Positions 44,521-53,112 of a stretch of 64,000 bases of DNA are shown here, piece after piece. A model generated the notes under the pieces. That model did not search any database. It saw nothing but the letters and a program-made list of their open reading frames with translations, and was not told the DNA's origin. Where the stretch lies: the NCBI GenBank assembly GCA_023386955.1, contig JAEWIS010000014.1, forward strand, positions 62,001 to 126,000, in the 5' to 3' direction. The position numbers and the translations under genes were made by a program. This DNA comes from Bacillota bacterium. Lineage in GTDB: Bacteria > Bacillota > Bacilli > Paenibacillales > NBRC-103111. Every line of letters starts with the position of its first letter. Position 1 is the stretch's first letter.

Positions 44521-45026
44521 CCCACAACAATCATACCTGCGGTCCGGGAGCCTTTGCCATTCCGGAGCGTGTCCAACGCCTGGGCGAGGATATCCGCCGG
44601 GACCAGCTGCAATATCACCAGCGCCGGGTCATGGTGGTGAAGGAGTTCACCTTTGATGCCGCCCATCACCTTCACGCTTACGAGGGCAAGTGCATGAACC
44701 TGCACGGCCATACCTACAGGGCTGTGTTCGGGATTAGCGCGATTCCCGGAGAGACGGGGCTGGCGATGGATTTTGGGGATATTAAGGATATCTGGAAAAG
44801 CTCCATCGAAGGCTGGCTGGACCACCGTTACCTGAACGAAAGCCTGCCTCCCATGAACACCACTGCCGAAAATATGGTGGTTTGGCTGTTCAATAAGATG
44901 GAGGAGGCGCTGCACTCTGAGCCCTACCGCGGACAAATTCGGGAGGGACGGACGGAATTCGTCCGCTTGTTTGAGACCCCCACCAGCTATGCCGAGGCCA
45001 GACGGGAGTGGATGGTGGATGAGTAG
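44517..45026 (+). CDS. queD: 6-carboxy-5,6,7,8-tetrahydropterin synthase
   Basis: A 169-residue enzyme of the T-fold. Zinc histidines are in [12 protein letters not shown] and [10 protein letters not shown], and the catalytic Cys is in KCMNLHGH. It makes carboxytetrahydropterin from dihydroneopterin triphosphate. It has about 38 extra N-terminal residues before the usual start ([14 protein letters not shown]), which are unusual for the family. SD AAAGGAGG precedes the ATG and lies within the queC end. Confidence 0.95.
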   Translation: MTHNNHTCGPGAFAIPERVQRLGEDIRRDQLQYHQRRVMVVKEFTFDAAHHLHAYEGKCMNLHGHTYRAVFGISAIPGETGLAMDFGDIKDIWKSSIEGWLDHRYLNESLPPMNTTAENMVVWLFNKMEEALHSEPYRGQIREGRTEFVRLFETPTSYAEARREWMVDE

Positions 45027-45831
45027 CATTTACATGGAGACCACCAACACCGGAGCCGCAGCCAAAGCAGCTATCCCGGTTCTGGAGATTTTCGGTCCGA
45101 CGGTGCAAGGTGAGGGGATGTCCATCGGTCGGCGCACTATGTTCGTGCGGACGGCTGGCTGCGACTACCGCTGCTCCTGGTGCGACTCGGCCTTCACTTG
45201 GGACGGCAGCGCCCGGGAGGAGCTTAAGAAGCTTAGTGCGGAGAATGTCTGGACGGAGCTTACAGCCCTGGCAGAGGGCGGCTTCGACCATGTAACCCTG
45301 TCCGGGGGCAATCCCCTGCTTCTGCCGCAGTTGGGCAGTCTGGTGGAGCTTCTGCGGGCCAAGGACATCCGCATCGCGGTGGAAACACAAGGCTCCGTCT
45401 GGCAGGATTGGGTCCTGCTGACGGATGAGGTGACCCTTTCGCCCAAACCCCCCAGCTCCGGCATGAACACGGATCTGGCGCAGCTGGACAACTGGGTGTC
45501 CCGGCTTAAAGAGGGCCGTCCGCCAGTCAACGCGGGATCAAATGCCAACCCCCCCCGCACGGGACCGGCCTACACACTGAAAATTGTGATTTTTAACCGG
45601 GAGGACTTGGACTATGCCGCCAGGCTGCATGCCCGGTACCCGGAGGTTCCCCTGATCCTGCAAACCGGCAATCCCGAACCCGTCGGCGGCGAAACGGGAG
45701 ATACCGCTCTGCGGCTTTTGGCAGCCTATGAGAACCTGTTGGGTCTCGTCATGGAACGCAAGGAATTGAAGGACGTGCGAGTGCTTCCGCAGCTGCACGC
45801 TCTGGTTTGGGGCAACAAACGCGGGGTATAG
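45019..45831 (+). CDS. queE: 7-carboxy-7-deazaguanine synthase (radical SAM)
   Basis: A 270-residue radical SAM enzyme. The cluster motif is in [15 protein letters not shown] (CxxxCxxC), preceded by [20 protein letters not shown], and LSGGNPLL is the SAM-binding GGE-like motif. It converts carboxytetrahydropterin to CDG. The start at 45019 overlaps the queD stop by 8 bp; a second ATG five codons on is possible. A Pro/Asn-rich insertion occurs near residues 170-180. Confidence 0.95.
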   Translation: MSSIYMETTNTGAAAKAAIPVLEIFGPTVQGEGMSIGRRTMFVRTAGCDYRCSWCDSAFTWDGSAREELKKLSAENVWTELTALAEGGFDHVTLSGGNPLLLPQLGSLVELLRAKDIRIAVETQGSVWQDWVLLTDEVTLSPKPPSSGMNTDLAQLDNWVSRLKEGRPPVNAGSNANPPRTGPAYTLKIVIFNREDLDYAARLHARYPEVPLILQTGNPEPVGGETGDTALRLLAAYENLLGLVMERKELKDVRVLPQLHALVWGNKRGV

Positions 45832-45854
45832 CTTTACACAAGGAGGACCATACA

Positions 45855-46352
45855 ATGGCAGGAAGACAATCGGATGAAATGCAGGATTTGACGCTGCTCG
45901 GCAATCAGGGGACCCGTTACCCCCAAGACTACGATCCCTCCGTATTGGAGAGCTTCGATAATAAACATCCCAACCGGGATTACTTCGTGAAATTCAACTG
46001 TCCCGAATTCACCAGTTTGTGCCCCATCACCGGTCAGCCGGACTTCGCCACCATCTACATCAGCTACATTCCCGATATCAAAATGGTGGAGAGCAAGTCG
46101 CTGAAACTGTATCTGTTCAGCTTCCGCAACCACGGGGATTTTCACGAGGACTGCATGAACATCATCATGAACGATTTGATTGCCCTTATGCAGCCGAGGT
46201 ATATTGAGGTATGGGGCAAATTTACGCCGCGCGGCGGCATTTCCATCGATCCTTATTGCAACTATGGCAAACCCGGCACTCCCTTCGAGGAAATGGCCCG
46301 CCACCGGCTGATGAATCATGATCTGTACCCCGAAAAGGTGGACAACCGATAA
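45855..46352 (+). CDS. queF: NADPH-dependent preQ0 reductase
   Basis: A 165-residue single-domain T-fold reductase (YkvM type) that makes preQ1 from preQ0, the ligand precursor sensed by the leader riboswitch. The catalytic Cys is in [20 protein letters not shown], with Asp in the same motif, and [20 protein letters not shown] holds the substrate residues. SD AGGAGG lies 8 bp before the ATG. Its stop overlaps the start of the following DUF445 gene (TAATG). Confidence 0.97.
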   Translation: MAGRQSDEMQDLTLLGNQGTRYPQDYDPSVLESFDNKHPNRDYFVKFNCPEFTSLCPITGQPDFATIYISYIPDIKMVESKSLKLYLFSFRNHGDFHEDCMNIIMNDLIALMQPRYIEVWGKFTPRGGISIDPYCNYGKPGTPFEEMARHRLMNHDLYPEKVDNR

Positions 46353-47602
46353 TGGAATCCAAAACACGCAGGATTGCCGGCATATCCTTATTTGTGATGG
46401 GAGCCGGCTTTGTGGCTATGCTCCCGTTTCAGGAATATGCCGCTGCCCGGCTTCTGGCAGGGGCTTTTGAGGCAGGGCTGGTGGGCGGCCTGGCCGACTG
46501 GTTTGCAGTAACAGCCCTGTTCCGACATCCGCTGGGCATCCCCATTCCGCACACGGCCTTGCTGCCCCGGAACCGGGAGAAGATGACCCAGGCACTGGTC
46601 ACCATCGTGCAGAATAATCTGCTCAATAAAGAAAGCCTGGTGGACAAGCTCCGGGAGCTGGAGGTGGCGGAGCGCCTGATGGGCGCAGCCCGGAAGGGAC
46701 TTTCCTCCCCCCGCTTCAAGGACACCGCCAAAGCCTGGGTGCTCTCCCTGCTGTCAGGCCCTTTGGACAAGGCGTGGGGCGCTGTACTACCCCAGCTTTC
46801 CCGCTTCGTCCGGTCCCGGGATTGGGCCGACGGACTCCTATCGGTGGCCGGAGGCGAACCTGCCGTACGGCAGGCAACTGAGAAGCTGCTGGACCTGGCC
46901 GTGGACAAAGGAACCCACTGGGTGGTTACCGATGACGCCCGGCGGATGATGGGGAAGCTGGCCATCACCGCCATCGGCGGCCTCAAGATGAACGGCCTGA
47001 TGCAATTTGCCGTGAATGCGGCGTTGAATTATTTTGACGAAGACCAGATCGGCAGCGCTATTCAGCTTGCTCTGGTCACCAAGCTCCGGGAGATTAGCCT
47101 GGAGGGCCATCCTACGAGGGAATCCATTCTGGCCTACCTGAAGAAGGAATGGGATGTCCATGTGCAGTCGCCGGACAACCGGGACAAGTGGAATGCCAAG
47201 CTTCAGGAGCTGCTCGGCAGCTGGGTGGAAAGCGACAAACCGCTTGCTCTTCTGGAGGAGCTGCGGGCCAAGCTGCATGATCAGGTGGAAAACGGCGGGC
47301 TGCTGGAGAAGCGGGTGTTCCCCTTTGTGGAAGACACCGCGGAGAAGCTCAGCCGCAACGATCGCCTGTTGGGCAACGTGAACAGCTTTCTGCAGGACAC
47401 GACAGTCCGGTTCCTGGAAGCTAATCATTCCCGCATCGGCGGCCTGGTTCGCGAGAACATCGAGAAGATGGACAATGACACTCTGATTGCTCTCGTGGAG
47501 GACAAGGCCGGCAAGGATTTGCAGTGGATCCGGGTAAACGGCGCCGTCTGCGGCTTTTTCCTGGGGCTGGTGTTCACCACCGTGCGGATGCTGCTGGCGT
47601 AG
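46352..47602 (+). CDS. DUF445 membrane protein, coupled to queF
   Basis: A 416-residue protein. The N-terminal TM segment (SLFVMGAGFVAMLPFQEYAA) is followed by the DUF445 hallmark FEAGLVGGLADWFAVTALFRHPLGIPIPHT, quoted here in part (VGGLADWFAVTALFRHPLG) and LLPRNREKM, then a long helical central part and a C-terminal TM helix (GAVCGFFLGLVFTTVRMLL). Function unknown in the family. The start overlaps the queF stop, so it is co-translated with the queuosine genes; B. subtilis queCDEF has no such partner as far as I recall. Confidence 0.88.
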   Translation: MESKTRRIAGISLFVMGAGFVAMLPFQEYAAARLLAGAFEAGLVGGLADWFAVTALFRHPLGIPIPHTALLPRNREKMTQALVTIVQNNLLNKESLVDKLRELEVAERLMGAARKGLSSPRFKDTAKAWVLSLLSGPLDKAWGAVLPQLSRFVRSRDWADGLLSVAGGEPAVRQATEKLLDLAVDKGTHWVVTDDARRMMGKLAITAIGGLKMNGLMQFAVNAALNYFDEDQIGSAIQLALVTKLREISLEGHPTRESILAYLKKEWDVHVQSPDNRDKWNAKLQELLGSWVESDKPLALLEELRAKLHDQVENGGLLEKRVFPFVEDTAEKLSRNDRLLGNVNSFLQDTTVRFLEANHSRIGGLVRENIEKMDNDTLIALVEDKAGKDLQWIRVNGAVCGFFLGLVFTTVRMLLA

Positions 47603-47667
47603 GGCAGGAGTTACTCTTGTTGTCCTGCTGCTCAGGAGGCTTATATGGTTGGCCTGCCAACAGCCGT

Positions 47668-47858
47668 GATAGCGGACCACAAATGTCTGCTAATCGGAGA
47701 TTTTTCATATTTTGGCTTCAATAGCAGATATAAAATGTCTGCTATTTTTGTTTTCAGATCCCTTTTTGAACAACATCAGGCCATTAGCAGACATTTGATG
47801 TCGCTATTTCCAAAAAAATAACCACCTCAGCGTAATAGCAGACATTTTCTGCCGCTTA
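47668..47858. repeat. Intergenic inverted-repeat array F (4 units)
   Basis: Two forward units (47668-47694, 47720-47747) and two reverse units (47783-47809, 47833-47858) share AAATGTCTGCTATT at one end and ATAGCGGA-like at the other. The same unit occurs in array G (62292-62482). It lies between the converging DUF445 and kimA genes. Confidence 0.8.
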
Positions 47859-47911
47859 CATGTCCCCTCTCTCCGCCGGGCAGCTGGGTTTACTGCTCAT
47901 CGCACCAACAC

Positions 47912-47960
47912 AAAAAGACCATTCCATAAGTTGCCCCGAGGCAGCTCACAAAATGGTCTC
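47912..47960. terminator. Terminator of kimA (bidirectional)
   Basis: AAAAAGACCATT and AATGGTCT pair around an inner GTTGCC/GGCAGC stem; on the minus strand a T-run follows. It lies just beyond the kimA stop. Confidence 0.8.
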
Positions 47961-47977
47961 CCTTGCCATTAGATTCT

Positions 47978-49795
47978 TTACTTGTTCAAGTGGTACGGCA
48001 CGGTGGAGATGGTGACATCCTTATATTTGAACAGGTAATAACGAATCAGCAGGCTGGTTTGATTATGCAGGATATTCTGCCACCAGTGTTTAGGAATAAA
48101 CTGCGGGATCAAGATGGTGATGTGCCCCGTCTCCGAGTTTTTCCATTCCACCGTTTCGATGAATTTCACCAGGGGTTTTATGATGCTTCTATAGCGGGAA
48201 CGCAGCACGATAAGACGCACGCCGCAATCCCATTCTTCCCACTTCTTCTCCATCTTCTCGATATCCTCATCGTCAAAGCCAATGTATACCGCTATCACAT
48301 TGTCAGTCATGGACTTGGCATAGCTGATGGTATTCATGACCACCCGTGTAATGCCCGCCACCGGAATGACAATTGTGTTGCCCTTGGCTTCCGGCTTGTC
48401 GGTAGCCAGATCAATCCGCAGCTCATCCGCAACTGCCATGTAGTGGCGGTGAATCTGCTGGAACATAACGTACACCACCGGCAGGAAGATAAACACCATC
48501 CACACCTGGCTGAACTTGGTGAACAAGAAAATCAGTGTTATCGACAGTGTGGTCACCATGCCGACTCCGTTAACCAAGAACCGGATTAGCCAGCCCTGAG
48601 GCTTTAACCGGTACCATCTGCGCATCATTCCCAGCTGCGAAAGCGTAAAGGGAATGAACACCCCGATAGCGTAGAGGGGGATCAGGTTCTCCGTGTACCC
48701 GTTGGAAACAATGGCAAGAACCCCTGCCAGGAGGCCCAGCACGATAATGCCGTTGGAGAAGCCCAGCCGGTCGCCGCGGATCATAAAGGCGTGAGGCATG
48801 AACTTATCCTTGGCCAGCATAAAAGCCAGCAGCGGAAACGCAGCATAAGCGGTATTGGCTGCCAGGAACAGGATCAGGGCAGTGGTGCCCTGAATGAAGA
48901 AGTAGATCGGTCCCCGTCCGAATGCCGCTTCGGCAATCTGTGAAACCACCGTGACATCCTTCATGGGAGAGATGCCGTAGAAATAAGCCAGCAAGCTGAT
49001 CCCCAGGAACATGGAGCCGAGGATAATCCCCATCAGCGCCAGTGTGGACGCCGCATTCTTCTCGGAAGGAGCCTTGAAGCTGGGGATGGCATTGGATACT
49101 GCCTCTACCCCGGTAAGGGCCGAGCAGCCGGAGCTGAAGGCCTTCAGCAGCAGGAACAGGGAGATGCCGGAAACATCCAGACCAAACTCCGCAGGAGTGG
49201 CCTGCACATCCCCTGTAGCCACCCGGAAGAGGCCTACAATAATCATCAGGAAAATACCCGCAACAAACAGGTACACGGGGTAGGCTAACACCTGGGCGGA
49301 CTCCGTAATGCCGCGCAGGTTCATAATCGTAAGGAATAATATCATCACCAACGCAATTTCAATCCGGTACGGATGCAGATTCGGGAACGCCGAGGTCACC
49401 GCATCGGTAGCCGCAGAGGTGCTTACCGCCACCGTCAGGATATAGTCCACCAGAAGCGATCCGCCTGCTACCAGGCCGGTCCGGACGCCCAGGTTATCCT
49501 TGGCCACAATATAAGCGCCGCCGCCGGTGGGATAAGAGAATATGGTCTGCCGGTAGGACAGCACCAGTATCGTAAGCAGAGCCAGTACCGCAATGGATAT
49601 CGGGATGGAATACCATAAGGCCGCAAAGCCCAGCGTAATCAGCACGATCAGTATTTGCTCCGTACCGTACGCTACCGAAGATAAGGCATCCGAGGACAGG
49701 ATAGCCAGTGCCTTCAGCTTGCTGAGCTTTTCGTCTCCCAGCTCATGGGATTTCATAGGTCTGCCGATCAAAAACCGTTTTAAGCGCAATAACAT
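47978..49795 (-). CDS. kimA: High-affinity potassium importer KimA (APC superfamily)
   Basis: A 605-residue protein, nearly the length of B. subtilis KimA (YdaO). It has an N-terminal cytoplasmic stretch (RLKRFLIGRPMKSHELGDEK), twelve TM helices (about 45-470) including VAYGTEQILIVLITLGF and the conserved YPTGGGAYIVAKDNLG, and a soluble C-terminal domain (about 480-605). KimA is a proton-coupled potassium symporter, repressed through a c-di-AMP riboswitch; that riboswitch is present upstream, which settles the assignment. ATG 49795 has a weak SD (GGCGGGG); a longer frame simply reads back into the riboswitch. Confidence 0.95.
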   Translation of the reverse strand: MLLRLKRFLIGRPMKSHELGDEKLSKLKALAILSSDALSSVAYGTEQILIVLITLGFAALWYSIPISIAVLALLTILVLSYRQTIFSYPTGGGAYIVAKDNLGVRTGLVAGGSLLVDYILTVAVSTSAATDAVTSAFPNLHPYRIEIALVMILFLTIMNLRGITESAQVLAYPVYLFVAGIFLMIIVGLFRVATGDVQATPAEFGLDVSGISLFLLLKAFSSGCSALTGVEAVSNAIPSFKAPSEKNAASTLALMGIILGSMFLGISLLAYFYGISPMKDVTVVSQIAEAAFGRGPIYFFIQGTTALILFLAANTAYAAFPLLAFMLAKDKFMPHAFMIRGDRLGFSNGIIVLGLLAGVLAIVSNGYTENLIPLYAIGVFIPFTLSQLGMMRRWYRLKPQGWLIRFLVNGVGMVTTLSITLIFLFTKFSQVWMVFIFLPVVYVMFQQIHRHYMAVADELRIDLATDKPEAKGNTIVIPVAGITRVVMNTISYAKSMTDNVIAVYIGFDDEDIEKMEKKWEEWDCGVRLIVLRSRYRSIIKPLVKFIETVEWKNSETGHITILIPQFIPKHWWQNILHNQTSLLIRYYLFKYKDVTISTVPYHLNK

Positions 49796-49947
49796 CGTTT
49801 TTCCCCGCCTGTGCTGTTTAATAGGTATCAATAAGCTGTTTGTAAACGGGAAATCAGGAAGTGAACCATTCATCTTGGTTAGAATTTGTTCTACCGCCGC
49901 ATCATATCCTCTTCCGCTGTCCAAAGTTCCTTCCATTTTCAGACAGC

Positions 49948-49981
49948 AAAAAAACACCACGAAGAGCCGTTCTCCGTAGTG
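49948..49981 (-). terminator. Riboswitch-controlled terminator ahead of kimA
   Basis: On the minus strand CACTACGGAGA and CTCTTCGTGGTG form the stem, followed by seven T (A-run 49948-49954). It lies between the c-di-AMP aptamer and kimA and is the likely expression platform. Confidence 0.85.
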
Positions 49982-50007
49982 CCGACGCACCAAGAGCCCC
50001 CTTCCCC

Positions 50008-50180
50008 TTATCAACGCTTGCGAGGTTAGCTGCCGGATTCGGACGGCAAGAGTCGCCCTACCCGTACGTCTGGACAAGCCCGCACAGGATTCACCCCGTT
50101 GTTCCCGTCAGGCCGTTAAGCCCTCATAAGAACAGTTGGTTCCCCCGTATCCCGCCAGCCGCGGGACTTCAGCGATACAC
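50008..50180 (-). promoter_or_regulatory. ydaO-type c-di-AMP riboswitch
   Basis: On the minus strand the conserved blocks appear in order: CGCTGAAGTCCC, then GGGGGAACCAA, GGGGTGAATCC, GGGTAGGGCGACTC, and CCGAATCCGGCAGCTAACC, ending CTCGCAAGCG. This is the ydaO/yuaA consensus. Binding c-di-AMP is known to favour termination and so shut off kimA when potassium is sufficient. About 170 nt, directly upstream of the terminator. Confidence 0.95.
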
Positions 50181-50218
50181 CAGGAACATCCATTTGTGAT
50201 TCCTCAGTTACAGAACGT

Positions 50219-50247
50219 ATGTTACTCGTTTCGGCCTTCCTTGTAAA
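50219..50247 (-). promoter_or_regulatory. Predicted kimA promoter
   Basis: On the minus strand TTTACA (50247-50242) and TAACAT (50224-50219) are 17 bp apart, about 40 bp before the riboswitch. Confidence 0.55.
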
Positions 50248-50362
50248 GGTTCGGATTCAAAGGGAAAGGGGCCAGATTTCGCTTACCGGTGTGGTTGGAA
50301 GCGATTTCTGTCCCCCAATTCAGCCATTCTCTTCATTGTTCTGGCTGTATCTCCGTTTATCG

Positions 50363-50647
50363 TTAAGGAAGAATTTCGAATACGTTGTTCAGACGGGTCA
50401 GTTGGAACACCTTCAGCACATTCGGCGCCAAAGCCTGCAGTCTGATCTTGCCGCCGGCCTCTACGCACTTCTTGTAGGCACTGACAATTACCCCTAACCC
50501 CGTACTGTCAATAAACCGGCAATCGCTGAAATCCAGAAGAAAATGTGTTGTCCCGTTGCTCACGTATTCCCGCATACTCTCTCTGAACAGGGACGCTTCC
50601 TCAATGGAGAAGGTGGGAGGAATACGTATGACCTTTTCCTGCTGCAT
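50363..50647 (-). CDS. STAS-domain anti-anti-sigma factor
   Basis: A 94-residue STAS protein like RsbV/SpoIIAA, with the phosphorylatable serine in CRFIDSTGLGVIVSAYKKC (Ser48). It would be phosphorylated by a partner kinase and dephosphorylated by a PP2C phosphatase; both types are encoded upstream in the same operon. The ATG at 50647 lies 1 bp after the chemoreceptor stop, with SD AGAGGTGA inside the receptor end, so translation is coupled. Confidence 0.92.
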   Translation of the reverse strand: MQQEKVIRIPPTFSIEEASLFRESMREYVSNGTTHFLLDFSDCRFIDSTGLGVIVSAYKKCVEAGGKIRLQALAPNVLKVFQLTRLNNVFEILP

Positions 50648-50648
50648 G

Positions 50649-52658
50649 TTAGTCACCTCTTAATTTGATATTCTCAACCATACCCTCCAGCTCATTGGCC
50701 ATCGCACTGATCTCTTGCGCGGACGAAGCAAGGTTGCTGACCGTGGAGGACTGCTCTTCGATGGCGCTGGACACACTTTCGCTATTGGACGCGGTTTGCT
50801 CGGATATGCTTCCCATGGAATCAATAAGGCCGATAATCTGGTCGGAGGTGGCCACCTCGTCCCGGGTAATCTCTTCAATTTCCTTCACATTATGGGTGAT
50901 CACCTGAACAGTGTCAATAATATGCATGAAGGCCCGGTCCGTTTCCTGGACAATGTCCACGCCTTGGGTAACCGCGGAGGAGGCTCCCTTCATAGCACCC
51001 ACGGCTTTGCCGATCTGATCCACCATCCGTTCCACCAGCTCCGATATTTCATTGGCCCGTTTGTTGGATTCCTCGGACAGCTTGCGGACCTCTCCGGCCA
51101 CCACTGCAAAGCCTCTGCCGTTTTCCCCGGCACGGGCGGCTTCGATCGCGGCATTAAGCGCAAGCAGATTGGTCTGCTGGGCGATGGCGTTAATTACAGC
51201 CACAATTTCCGTCACGGTGGCGGATTGGGTATTCAGGGAGGCCAGAATGGCTTCGGTTTCGCCGGTGCTAATGCTGATGGTCTCCATGGCTTTCACCGTT
51301 TCCTGGACGCGTACGCGGCCGTCCTGGGCGGCTTTGTCGGAGATGTCCGCATTTTCGCTGGCAGTAGAGGCTTTGTTCAGGGCCAGCTGCACCAGACTGG
51401 ACAGCTGCACCAGCACCTGCGACGCATTAACAACAGAATCGTTATTGTTCTCCGCCCCTGCTGCAATCTCCTGCATGTTGGCGCTGATCTCCTCGATGGA
51501 GGCGTTGATTTCCTCCGAAGAGGCGGCCATTTCCTGGGACATATTCATCAGCAATTCGGAGCCGTCGCGGATTTTGCGGATCATCAGATCCTGCTTGTGG
51601 ATCATCAGGTTGAAGGATTCGCTCAGCTCTTGGAACTCATCCTTGGAGCGGATGGACGTATGGGCCGTCAGATCCCCGTCCCCTGCCTGCGCCATAGCCT
51701 TCTGGAGCTTCCGGATTGGCCGGATGACACCCATTTCGCTCATGAGATACCCGAGAAGCAGAGCGGCCAGGATACACACCAGGGTAATGACGATGGTATC
51801 GTTGCGGATGCTGAAGGCAGGCGCCATGTAGTCGTCGTAATTGGCCGTAGTGGCGACAATCCAATTGCCGGCTGGCTGGAATACAACATATTTATAAATG
51901 CCTTCAAAGGTGTAAAATCCGGCTTTTTTCTTGCCGGCCAGGACATCCTTCACCAGATTATTCAGCTCGGGAAAACCATTGTCAGCAGCATTCTCCTTCA
52001 GCACCTTGTCTTTGATGGGATGGGACACCAAAAGACCGGTTTTATCCACCATGTAGGCGTACCCGCTTTCACCGATTTTGACGTCGGCTACGGCTCCCGT
52101 AAGGGCCGGGAAGGAAACGGTGGCCAGAAGCACACCGGAGGTTTTCCCTCCGCTGGACAACGGCAGGGCGATGACAACGACAGGCTGGTTGCTGTCCTTG
52201 GAAATCAGCACCTCGCTGGTGACTGCAGTGCCGCCCAGAGCCTGCTTGAAATAATCACGGTCAGACACATTCAAATCCGGCGCTGCCGAGGAACTGGTTA
52301 CAATGGCCTTGCCTTGTGCATCCGCAACAGCCAGCAGCTCGGTGAGTCCGCCGTTGTCCTTGTGCACGTTGACCAGATATTGATACGCCTCTGTCTTCAG
52401 CGCGGCATCCGCGGGCTTCAGAGGCAATTGGGACAGCGCCGTATTGCGCGCGGCAATCTGGAGGCTTTGGTGGACCTGCGTCAGCCTGCCCTCCACCTCC
52501 TTGGAGGTGGAAGCGGTAGTGGCCGCCAGTTGCTCCTCTATCGTGGACTGGAGGGCATCAGACGACAGGTTATAGGACAGGATACCGGACAAGACCAGCG
52601 GGATACAGATCAGCAGGAACAAGAGCGTACTTATTTTGACACGTAAACTCAACTTCAT
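50649..52658 (-). CDS. Methyl-accepting chemoreceptor with dCache sensor
   Basis: A 669-residue transducer. TM1 is about residues 10-30, the extracellular dCache domain about 35-280 ([40 protein letters not shown]), TM2 about 285-307, HAMP next ([18 protein letters not shown]), and the signalling domain contains the conserved tip region [20 protein letters not shown] and [19 protein letters not shown]. It is encoded between an RsbW-like kinase and a STAS protein rather than near cheA. SD GGAGGAG precedes the ATG. It may act on the partner-switching proteins or on motility; see findings. Confidence 0.93.
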   Translation of the reverse strand: MKLSLRVKISTLLFLLICIPLVLSGILSYNLSSDALQSTIEEQLAATTASTSKEVEGRLTQVHQSLQIAARNTALSQLPLKPADAALKTEAYQYLVNVHKDNGGLTELLAVADAQGKAIVTSSSAAPDLNVSDRDYFKQALGGTAVTSEVLISKDSNQPVVVIALPLSSGGKTSGVLLATVSFPALTGAVADVKIGESGYAYMVDKTGLLVSHPIKDKVLKENAADNGFPELNNLVKDVLAGKKKAGFYTFEGIYKYVVFQPAGNWIVATTANYDDYMAPAFSIRNDTIVITLVCILAALLLGYLMSEMGVIRPIRKLQKAMAQAGDGDLTAHTSIRSKDEFQELSESFNLMIHKQDLMIRKIRDGSELLMNMSQEMAASSEEINASIEEISANMQEIAAGAENNNDSVVNASQVLVQLSSLVQLALNKASTASENADISDKAAQDGRVRVQETVKAMETISISTGETEAILASLNTQSATVTEIVAVINAIAQQTNLLALNAAIEAARAGENGRGFAVVAGEVRKLSEESNKRANEISELVERMVDQIGKAVGAMKGASSAVTQGVDIVQETDRAFMHIIDTVQVITHNVKEIEEITRDEVATSDQIIGLIDSMGSISEQTASNSESVSSAIEEQSSTVSNLASSAQEISAMANELEGMVENIKLRGD

Positions 52659-52697
52659 TTCGTTCTCCTCCATCTCCACGGGACATTCAAATTGGGT

Positions 52698-53096
52698 CTA
52701 TTGGCATTCCAGGATTTTCACAATGTTAATCGTATTGTCCACCATCTCCACATGATCGGAGAAACTGCGGATCAGATACAAACCTCTGCCTCCTTCATCC
52801 AATAGCCGGCTTTCGTCAATATCCAGCGGAATGTCCCGGTAACCCGACTTCCCCCCCGTGTCCTCCACCTGCAGATTCAGATGGGAGCCGTCCAAGGAAT
52901 AGCGGATATAGATGGGTTTGGTGCAATCCTCGCTGTTTCCGTGAAAATAAGCGTTGGTCACGGCTTCGGCCAGAATCAGCTTCACATCAAAGGCCACCTG
53001 CTCCACTTCGGGACCCAGGTCACGGATAATCCCGTCGATCAGGCCCTGATGGTGATCCAAACCGAATAAAACCACTTCTTTTACACAAACTGCCAT
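52698..53096 (-). CDS. RsbW-like ATP-binding anti-sigma/serine kinase
   Basis: A 132-residue GHKL-fold protein with N-box ILAEAVTNAYFHGNSED, G1 box QVEDTGGKSGYRD and G2 box LLDEGGRGLYLIRSFSD, the RsbW/HATPase_c_2 pattern. Such proteins bind a sigma factor or other target and phosphorylate their STAS partner. No sigma factor gene is adjacent, so the output target is not evident. SD GGGAG precedes the ATG. It lies 16 bp after the phosphatase gene and 39 bp before the chemoreceptor. Confidence 0.9.
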   Translation of the reverse strand: MAVCVKEVVLFGLDHHQGLIDGIIRDLGPEVEQVAFDVKLILAEAVTNAYFHGNSEDCTKPIYIRYSLDGSHLNLQVEDTGGKSGYRDIPLDIDESRLLDEGGRGLYLIRSFSDHVEMVDNTINIVKILECQ

Positions 53097-53112
53097 CCGT
53101 ATCTCCCTGCCT

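Noticed and set aside
49796..50077. 94 extra N-terminal residues on KimA
   Set aside because: The upstream frame reads through the terminator and c-di-AMP aptamer; homologous KimA starts at the ATG used.
50715..52646. Long plus-strand frame of 643 codons opposite the chemoreceptor
   Set aside because: Composition is His/Gly-rich as expected from reverse reading, and the minus strand encodes a complete MCP.
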